Source: Gemmatirosa kalamazoonensis
GTDB taxonomy: Bacteria; Gemmatimonadota; Gemmatimonadetes; Gemmatimonadales; Gemmatimonadaceae
Length of the DNA stretch: 64,000 nt
Assembly (NCBI RefSeq): GCF_000522985.1
Contig: NZ_CP007129.1
Coordinates: 496,001-560,000, forward strand
Direction of reading: 5' to 3'
The notes below the pieces were generated by a model. It saw only the letters and a program-made list of their open reading frames with translations. It was not told the DNA's origin and searched no databases. Numbering within the stretch: the first letter of the stretch is position 1; each line of letters opens with the position of its first letter. The position numbers were made by a program, and so were the translations under genes. Below are positions 58,362 to 64,000 of this stretch, piece after piece.

Positions 58362-60014
58362 ATGCGCACGTTCGCGATCGCACTGCTGGCGCTGCTGCTC
58401 GCCGCTCCGGCGCGCGCGCGGGCGCAGCCGACGGTCGCGGCCGCGACGGACGGCCCGCGCTGGATCGACGCCGGCGGTCGCGCGACCGCGGGGGCGTACG
58501 CGCTCGTCGCGCTGCTCCGTCGCGCCGACGAGCGCGGGCTGCGGCCGGCGGACTACGGCGCGCAATCGTTAGGCGCGCGGCTCGCGGCGCTGCCGGGTGC
58601 CACCACGACGGAGGCCGCCGCGCTCGACGTCGCGCTCACGCGCGCGGCGCTGCGCTTCCTGACGCACCTGCACATGGGCCGGCTCGACCCGCACGCCCTC
58701 GGCTTCCACCTGCCCGACTCGCACGGCGAGCTGGATCTCGCGCCACCGCTGCTCGCGTTGAGCCGGGCGCGGAGCGACACCGACGCGGCGCGGGTGCTGG
58801 CGTCCGTGGAGCCGCCGTATGCCGGCTACCGCGCGCTGCTCGCGATGCTCGGCCGCTACCGCGCGCTCGCCGCCGATCCCGCGCTGCACGCGCCGCTCCT
58901 GCCGCGCGGCGGCCTGCGCCGCGGCGACGCGTTCGCCGACGCGCCGACGCTCCGACGCCTGCTCGCCGCGCTCGGCGATCTGCCCAACGGTGCGCCGGCG
59001 GCCGACAGCGCGCGCTACGACGATGCGCTGGCGGGGGCGGTGCGCGCGTTCCAGCGCCGGCACGGGCTCGCGTACGACGGCGACGTCGGCCCCGCCACCG
59101 CGGCGGCGCTGGCGGTGCCGCTCGCGCGCCGCGTGCGGCAGATCGAGCTCACGCTGGAGCGGTGGCGCTGGCTCCCCGACTCCGCGGCCCAGCGGTTCGT
59201 CGTCGTCAACATCCCCGCGTTCCGTCTCTACGCGTTCGAGGACGACCCCACCGCCGCGCACCCGGCGCTGCGCATGGACGTGATCGTGGGCCGCGCCGCC
59301 GGCGCGCGCCGCACGCCGGTGTTCGCGGCGACGATGCGCGAGGTCGTGTTCCGCCCCTACTGGGACGTCCCGCCGAGCATCGCGGCGAACGAGCTGCTGC
59401 CGCGCATCCGGCGCCGGCCCGGCACCCTCGACGCGGAGGATCTGGAGATCGTGCGGGCGGGCGACGACGGGCGGGCCGCGCGCACGTATGCGCCTAACGC
59501 GGCGAACCTCGCCCGAGTGGCGTCGGGCACGCTCCGGCTGCGGCAGCGCCCAGGCGATCGCAACGCGCTCGGCCCTGTGAAGCTCGTCTTCCCGAACCCG
59601 TACAACGTCTACCTGCACGGGACGCCGGCGCGGGAGCTGTTCCGCCAGACGCGCCGCGACTTCAGCCACGGCTGCATCCGCGTCGCCGATCCCGCGGCGC
59701 TCGCCGCGTTCGCGCTGCGCGGGCAGGTCGAGTGGGACAGCGCGGCCATCGCGCACGCCATGGCGAGCGGCCCGTGGTCGCGGCGCGTGGCGGTCGCGCG
59801 TCCCATCGAGGTGCTCACGCTCTACGGGACCGTCGTGCAGGGCGACGACGGGCTGGTGCGCTTCTACCCCGACGTCTACGGCCACGACGCGGCGTTGGAG
59901 CGTACGCTCGGCCTCGTGCCGGTCGCGGCGCGGGTCTCCCGACCGTCAGGCGTCCCCGCACCGCGCATCGGTGGTCCGCCCGATGTCATGCCCCGCGCGC
60001 CGGGCGCACCGTAG
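58362..60014 (+). CDS. L,D-transpeptidase (YcbB/LdtD type)
   Basis: A 550-residue exported enzyme: signal (AIALLALLLAAPARARAQ), scaffold domain, peptidoglycan-binding domain (AVRAFQRRHGLAYDGDVGPA), and YkuD catalytic domain with FSHGCIRVADPAALA, catalytic Cys438. The long form with the insertion before the catalytic domain is that of YcbB/LdtD, which makes 3-3 crosslinks in peptidoglycan. Divergent from the PEP synthase. Confidence 0.88.
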   Translation: MRTFAIALLALLLAAPARARAQPTVAAATDGPRWIDAGGRATAGAYALVALLRRADERGLRPADYGAQSLGARLAALPGATTTEAAALDVALTRAALRFLTHLHMGRLDPHALGFHLPDSHGELDLAPPLLALSRARSDTDAARVLASVEPPYAGYRALLAMLGRYRALAADPALHAPLLPRGGLRRGDAFADAPTLRRLLAALGDLPNGAPAADSARYDDALAGAVRAFQRRHGLAYDGDVGPATAAALAVPLARRVRQIELTLERWRWLPDSAAQRFVVVNIPAFRLYAFEDDPTAAHPALRMDVIVGRAAGARRTPVFAATMREVVFRPYWDVPPSIAANELLPRIRRRPGTLDAEDLEIVRAGDDGRAARTYAPNAANLARVASGTLRLRQRPGDRNALGPVKLVFPNPYNVYLHGTPARELFRQTRRDFSHGCIRVADPAALAAFALRGQVEWDSAAIAHAMASGPWSRRVAVARPIEVLTLYGTVVQGDDGLVRFYPDVYGHDAALERTLGLVPVAARVSRPSGVPAPRIGGPPDVMPRAPGAP

Positions 60015-60038
60015 GGCCGAACCCGAACGGAGCGTCCC

Positions 60039-60656
60039 ATGTCTGCGCGCGACATCCTCATCGTGTACGGCACGAGCTACGGTCAGACCGAGAAAATCGC
60101 ACGGCGCATGGCCGAGTGGCTGCGCGAGTCGGGCGACCGTGTCGTGCTCGCGAGCGCCGACGCGATCCCGTACGACCTCGACGTCGCGGACTTCGACGGC
60201 GTCCTGATCGGCGGCTCGGTGCTGTTCGGCCGTCACAAGGCGTCGCTGCGAAAGTTCGTGCACGCCGAACGCCGCGCGCTCGGCCGCCTGCCATCCGGCT
60301 TCTTCTCCGTCAGCGGCGCCGCGGCGTCGCGCGATCCGCACGAGCGCCGCAGAGCCAGCGCGTTCCTCGATCAGTTCGCGCAGCGCACGGGGTGGCAGCC
60401 GACGCTCTCGCTGTCGGTCGCGGGCGCGATGTCGTACACGAAGTACCACCCGCTCGTGCGCTGGATGCTGCGGCGCATCAGCCGCGCCGAGGGCGGCCCG
60501 ACGGACACGTCGCGCGATCACGAGATGACCGACTGGACGGAAGTGCGGCGGTTCGTCGACGCGTTCGTCGCGCTGCTGGAGCGGCACCCCGCGCGGCCGC
60601 GGCCCCGTGTCGCCGTCGGACAACGCCGTACGTCGGGCGTCGCGGTCGGGCTCTGA
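60039..60656 (+). CDS. hemG: flavodoxin-fold protein, HemG-like
   Basis: A 205-residue flavodoxin: FMN phosphate loop ILIVYGTSYGQTEKIARRM, GVLIGGSVLFGRHKASLRKF and GFFSVSGAAASRDPHERRRA are the blocks seen in menaquinone-linked protoporphyrinogen IX dehydrogenase HemG, including the long insertion loop (SYTKYHPLVRWMLRRISRAE). A related reductase cannot be excluded. No other haem gene is nearby. ATG 60039 follows AACGGAG. Confidence 0.7.
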   Translation: MSARDILIVYGTSYGQTEKIARRMAEWLRESGDRVVLASADAIPYDLDVADFDGVLIGGSVLFGRHKASLRKFVHAERRALGRLPSGFFSVSGAAASRDPHERRRASAFLDQFAQRTGWQPTLSLSVAGAMSYTKYHPLVRWMLRRISRAEGGPTDTSRDHEMTDWTEVRRFVDAFVALLERHPARPRPRVAVGQRRTSGVAVGL

Positions 60657-60693
60657 GCACTGCATTCCACCATTCATCGCAGGAGGCATCTCC

Positions 60694-62085
60694 ATGCGCA
60701 CCTTTCTCACCCTCACCCTCGGGATCGCGCTGACCGCCGCGCCGCTCGCCGCGCAGCAGAGCGTTGCGACGTCCGGCTCGGTCACGCGCGACTCGGCGAA
60801 CGGCACCGTCGATTCCGCGACCGCGACGGCCGCGAAGCCGAGCAACCTGCCGCCGATCCAGATCGGCCGGCTGCGCGCGAACGACAAGCGCGGGATCAAC
60901 GTGTTCGAGGCCCCGAAGGAAGCGGACGTGCCGTTCACCGGGTTCCGGCTCGGCTTCGGCGCCGCGTTCACGCAGCAGTTCCAGGGGCTCGGTCAGTCGA
61001 ACACCGCCGCGCCGAACGTCGTCAACGGCGCGAACGCCAACCAGCTCGTGACGCTCGGCCACGGCTTCAACAACGCCGTCGCGAACGCCTATCTCAACGC
61101 GCAGCTCGCGAAGGGCATCCGCGTCTCGATGACGGCGTACCTGTCGGCCCGCCACCACAACGAGACGTGGGTGAAGGACGGCTATCTGCAGGTCGACGAC
61201 TCGCCGATCGACTTCCAGCCACTCAACACGTTGATGCAGTACGTGACGATCAAGGCGGGCCACTTCGAGATCAACTACGGCGACGCGCACTTCCGCCGCA
61301 CCGACAACGGGAACGCGCTGTTCAACCCGCTCGTCGGCAACTACATCCTCGACGCGTTCGCCCCGCAGGTCGGCGGCGAGGTGTACCTGCACGGCGCCGG
61401 CGCGCTGAAGGGCGCGTTCGTGATGGGCGGCGTGACGAACGGCGAGGAGAAGGGGATGGTGCAGAAGGCCGCGCAGCGCTCACCCGCGTTCATCGGCAAG
61501 GTCGGCATCGACCACGCGTTCACCACCGACGTCCGCGCCCGCCTCACCGGCTCGTGGTACGCGCAGAGCAAGGCCGCGAACCAGGTGCTCTTCTCGGGCG
61601 ACCGGGGCGGCAGCCGGTACTACAGCGTGATCACGAACAGCACGGACGAGACGGCGACGGCCTGGACGGGCATGGTGCAGCCGTTCAGCGGCCCGAGCGC
61701 CGGGCTGCACTCGGCGGTCCTCAACCCGTTCCTCAAGTACAAGGGGCTGGAGTACTTCGGCAACTTCGAGCGGGCCAAGGGCAAGGGCGCGTCCGAGACG
61801 GCGACGCGCACGATCACCCAGATCGTGAACGAGCTGACGCTGCGCGGGCTCGGTGACGACGTCTACCTCAGCGGCCGGTACAACACGGTGAGCGGGCAGC
61901 TCGCCGGCATCGCGAACGACGTCGACGTGAAGCGCTACCAGGTCGGCGGCGGCTGGTTCATCACCCCGACCGTGCTGGTCAAGGGCGAGTGGGTCGACCA
62001 GAAGTACGTCGACTTCCCCGTGAAGGACATCCGCAACGGCGCTCGCTTCAAGGGATTCGTCGTCGAGGGGACCGTCGCCTTCTGA
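60694..62085 (+). CDS. porin-like outer-membrane beta-barrel protein (copy 2)
   Basis: A 463-residue near copy of the protein encoded at 40027-41409, in the opposite orientation. Signal ([16 protein letters not shown]), variable linker, then long identical blocks such as [40 protein letters not shown] and [11 protein letters not shown], ending VEGTVAF. Differences cluster in the linker and a few loops. AGGAGG precedes ATG 60694. Unlike copy 1 it is not linked to a YceI gene. Confidence 0.75.
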   Translation: MRTFLTLTLGIALTAAPLAAQQSVATSGSVTRDSANGTVDSATATAAKPSNLPPIQIGRLRANDKRGINVFEAPKEADVPFTGFRLGFGAAFTQQFQGLGQSNTAAPNVVNGANANQLVTLGHGFNNAVANAYLNAQLAKGIRVSMTAYLSARHHNETWVKDGYLQVDDSPIDFQPLNTLMQYVTIKAGHFEINYGDAHFRRTDNGNALFNPLVGNYILDAFAPQVGGEVYLHGAGALKGAFVMGGVTNGEEKGMVQKAAQRSPAFIGKVGIDHAFTTDVRARLTGSWYAQSKAANQVLFSGDRGGSRYYSVITNSTDETATAWTGMVQPFSGPSAGLHSAVLNPFLKYKGLEYFGNFERAKGKGASETATRTITQIVNELTLRGLGDDVYLSGRYNTVSGQLAGIANDVDVKRYQVGGGWFITPTVLVKGEWVDQKYVDFPVKDIRNGARFKGFVVEGTVAF

Positions 62086-62107
62086 CGGCCTAACGATCTC
62101 CCGCAAC

Positions 62108-62154
62108 GCGCCGGCCGCGCGCCACGAGTCATACGGTGGTTGCGCGGCCGGCGC
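62108..62154 (+). terminator. strong hairpin after porin copy 2
   Basis: GCGCCGGCCGCG (62108-62119) pairs perfectly with CGCGGCCGGCGC (62143-62154), a 12-bp stem around a 23-base loop. It lies between the porin stop and the ribosome binding site of the next gene; terminator or attenuator. Confidence 0.55.
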
Positions 62155-62167
62155 CGTGGAGGGGCTC

Positions 62168-62602
62168 ATGCCGCATTCGATCGAGATCCTCCTCGTCGAG
62201 GACAATCCCGGCGACGTCGAGCTGACGCGCGAGGCGCTGCACGAGAGCAAGCTGCACATCGACCTGCATGTCGTCGACGACGGTGACGAGGCGCTGGCGT
62301 TCCTGCGGCACGAGGGCGCATACCGCGAGGCCCCGCGTCCGGATCTCATCCTGCTCGACCTGAACCTGCCGAGGACGGACGGCCGCGCCGTGCTGCGCGA
62401 GGTGAAGAGCGATCCGGCGTTGCGTCCCATCCCGGTCGTCGTGCTCACGAGCTCCGGGGCCGACCGCGACATCGCGCAGGCGTACGCCCTGCACGCCAAC
62501 TGCTTCGTGACGAAGCCGATCGGTCTCGACCAGTTCCTCACGATCGTGCGCTCGATCGAGCAGTTCTGGCTCACGATCGTCAAGCTCCCACCGGAGACCT
62601 GA
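62168..62602 (+). CDS. CheY-like single-domain response regulator (Rcp1 type)
   Basis: A 144-residue receiver: [18 protein letters not shown], phospho-Asp64 in [26 protein letters not shown] and [14 protein letters not shown]. The NPGD form and long loop are those of Rcp1-like regulators that partner phytochrome or hybrid kinases. No kinase adjacent. GGAGGGG precedes ATG 62168. Confidence 0.88.
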   Translation: MPHSIEILLVEDNPGDVELTREALHESKLHIDLHVVDDGDEALAFLRHEGAYREAPRPDLILLDLNLPRTDGRAVLREVKSDPALRPIPVVVLTSSGADRDIAQAYALHANCFVTKPIGLDQFLTIVRSIEQFWLTIVKLPPET

Positions 62603-62619
62603 CGCCGCCGGGGTGCCGC

Positions 62620-63396
62620 ATGGTCGCGCTGCTCTCCCTCCTCGTCGTGCTGGTGGTCTCGCACCTCGCGATCCGGGCCGGCGCCGCCGCGCTGGCGCTC
62701 ACCGGCATCGCCGAGGAGGCGGCGCGCTTCCAGGCGCAGTCCGCGTTCCTCGGCGTCGGCTTCACCACGCGCGAGTCGGAGCAGGTGCTCGACCACCCGG
62801 TGCGCCGCCGCATCGTGATGCTGCTCATGCTGCTCGGCAACGCGGGCGTGGCCGCGAGCATCTCCAGCGTGGTGCTCGTCTTCGTCACCGGCGCGAACGG
62901 CGAGAGCGAGTGGACGCGCGCCGTCGCGCTCGTCGGCGCGGTGACGGCGCTGTGGATCGTGGGGCGCAGCGCCGTCGTGGACCGCAACCTGACGCGCGCG
63001 GTACGGTGGGCGCTCAGGCGATGGACCCGGCTCGACGTGCGCGACTACGTGCGGCTGCTGCACCTGACGGGCGACTTCGCCATCGTGGAGCTGGAGGTGC
63101 GCCCCGGCACCTGGCTCGCCGGCCGCACGCTCGCGGAGCTCGACCTCCGCAGCGAGGGGCTGCTGGTGTTGGGCATCGAGCGCCCCGGCGGTGCCTATCT
63201 CGGCGTGCCGCGCGGGCCGACGCGCCTCCTCGTGGCCGACGTGCTGCTCGTCTACGGCATCGCCGGGCTCCTCGAGGATCTCGACCATCGCCCGGTGGGC
63301 GACGCGGGAGACCGCGCCCACGCCGCGGCGATGGAGCGTCAGATGCGCCGGCTCGGGCTGCGCGTCCCGAGCGTCACGGCCATCGCGCGCCGATGA
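62620..63396 (+). CDS. membrane protein with TrkA-C (RCK_C) domain
   Basis: A 258-residue protein: three membrane segments (residues 2-28, 65-90, 100-117), then a soluble RCK_C-type domain (FAIVELEVRPGTWLAGRTLA, LVLGIERPGGAYLGVPRGPT, VADVLLVYGI) that in K+ channels and transporters binds a regulatory ligand. No pore signature is visible, so transport is not established. Seventeen bases after the response regulator gene. Confidence 0.72.
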   Translation: MVALLSLLVVLVVSHLAIRAGAAALALTGIAEEAARFQAQSAFLGVGFTTRESEQVLDHPVRRRIVMLLMLLGNAGVAASISSVVLVFVTGANGESEWTRAVALVGAVTALWIVGRSAVVDRNLTRAVRWALRRWTRLDVRDYVRLLHLTGDFAIVELEVRPGTWLAGRTLAELDLRSEGLLVLGIERPGGAYLGVPRGPTRLLVADVLLVYGIAGLLEDLDHRPVGDAGDRAHAAAMERQMRRLGLRVPSVTAIARR

Positions 63397-63537
63397 GCCG
63401 CGGCGGTGGGGCCGGTGCGACGCGCACGCGCGCGACCGAGCCGTCGCGCAGCGTCACGCACGCGCACGTGTCGTCCACGCCCTCGAGGACGGGAACGACG
63501 AAGTCGCGCGCCTGTCCGGGAATCGCTGGCCCTGCGC

Positions 63538-64000
63538 TCAGTAGATGAAGACGCGCGTGCCGACGGGGATGAACTCGTACAGCCACGCCATGTCGACGTC
63601 GCCGACGCGGATGCATCCGTGCGTGACCGCCTGGCCGATCGACTCCTTCCACGGCGTGCCATGGATCGACACTCCATCGCCGAGGTCAAGACGATAGCGG
63701 CCGAGCTCTCCCGCGATCCGCCGGTTGCGCGTGCCGAGCGGCGGGATGAACAGCGCGCCGTCGAACACGATCTCCTCGTCGACCGGCAGCTCGGCGAACG
63801 TCCCGTCCGGATCCACGACGCCGACGACGGCGCGCCGGATCTCGAGCCGCCGGCCGTCGCTCAGCGTGACCGGCCGGTCGGCCGCGAGCCGCCTAACGGC
63901 GAGCCCGTGCTCGCGCGCGACCTCGTAGTAGTGCCACTCCGGCGGCGTCCACACGGGGAGCGAATCCTTGCGCACGACCCTCCGCTGGCCGCGCGGCGTC
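63538..64000 (-). CDS. L,D-transpeptidase (YkuD), partial
   Basis: The last ~154 residues of a YkuD-family enzyme that continues past the right edge (the frame is open to base 64000 and reads VVRKDSLPVWTPPEWHYYEV). Catalytic block SIHGTPWKESIGQAVTHGCI then RVGDVDMAWLYEFIPVGTRV. It would crosslink peptidoglycan or anchor proteins. Second L,D-transpeptidase within 6 kb. Confidence 0.85.
   Translation of the reverse strand, partial: TPRGQRRVVRKDSLPVWTPPEWHYYEVAREHGLAVRRLAADRPVTLSDGRRLEIRRAVVGVVDPDGTFAELPVDEEIVFDGALFIPPLGTRNRRIAGELGRYRLDLGDGVSIHGTPWKESIGQAVTHGCIRVGDVDMAWLYEFIPVGTRVFIY

Overview
The window is about 72% G+C, densely coded on both strands, with many ATGA/GTGA/TGATG start-stop overlaps. 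The codon style, a clade II (Sec/lipoprotein-type) nosZ, and an unusually frequent octamer CGTTAGGC point to a Gemmatimonadota chromosome, probably Gemmatirosa-like; that placement is inference. No rRNA, tRNA, insertion sequence or CRISPR array was found.

Layout. 0-7 kb: partial left-edge gene, small lipoprotein, TPR protein, two small unknown genes (one cysteine-rich), a PhoD-type phosphatase, and a haem/iron ABC importer (hmuTUV-like). 7-13.7 kb: DUF4230 protein, then the translesion cassette imuA-imuB-dnaE2. 13.7-17.7 kb: a likely acquired patch. It holds a low-G+C gene with a C-terminal HEPN-type RxxxxH motif, and a two-gene operon pairing a TIR-like/transglutaminase-like protease with a 247-residue protein that resembles bacterial gasdermins. 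This is my best candidate for an undescribed (probably abortive-infection) system. 17.7-22.8 kb: lipoprotein, DUF3142 protein plus helical partner, nucleotide pyrophosphatase-like hydrolase. 22.9-27.2 kb: EIIA-HPr-EI fusion and an EIICB permease, which together form a complete sugar PTS. 27.2-31.6 kb: universal stress protein, small paralogous genes, membrane proteins. 31.6-32.5 kb: cmoA operon with a clear sigma70-type promoter.

32.5-39.8 kb: an apparent nine-gene nitrous oxide reduction operon on the minus strand: Rrf2 regulator, nosZ, membrane protein, nosL, nosD, nosF, nosY, cupredoxin, DUF542/RIC-like protein. 40-42 kb: porin-like beta-barrel and YceI protein; a near copy of the porin lies inverted at 60.7-62.1 kb.

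42-60 kb: a stress/dormancy-type cluster: PAS protein, histidine kinase, NarL-type regulator, tandem universal stress proteins, HdeD-like and DUF4389 membrane proteins, NimA-like flavin protein, HhH protein, PEP-CTERM protein, PEP synthase, L,D-transpeptidase and flavodoxin. Several intergenic regions here carry a GTCGGG-N5-CCCGAC-type palindrome, a plausible operator for the local two-component system. The cluster also contains gene relics (dienelactone hydrolase tail, universal stress protein tail) and a DUF2225 gene frameshifted at a (CG)8 run. 62-64 kb: CheY-like regulator, TrkA-C membrane protein, and a second L,D-transpeptidase running off the right edge.
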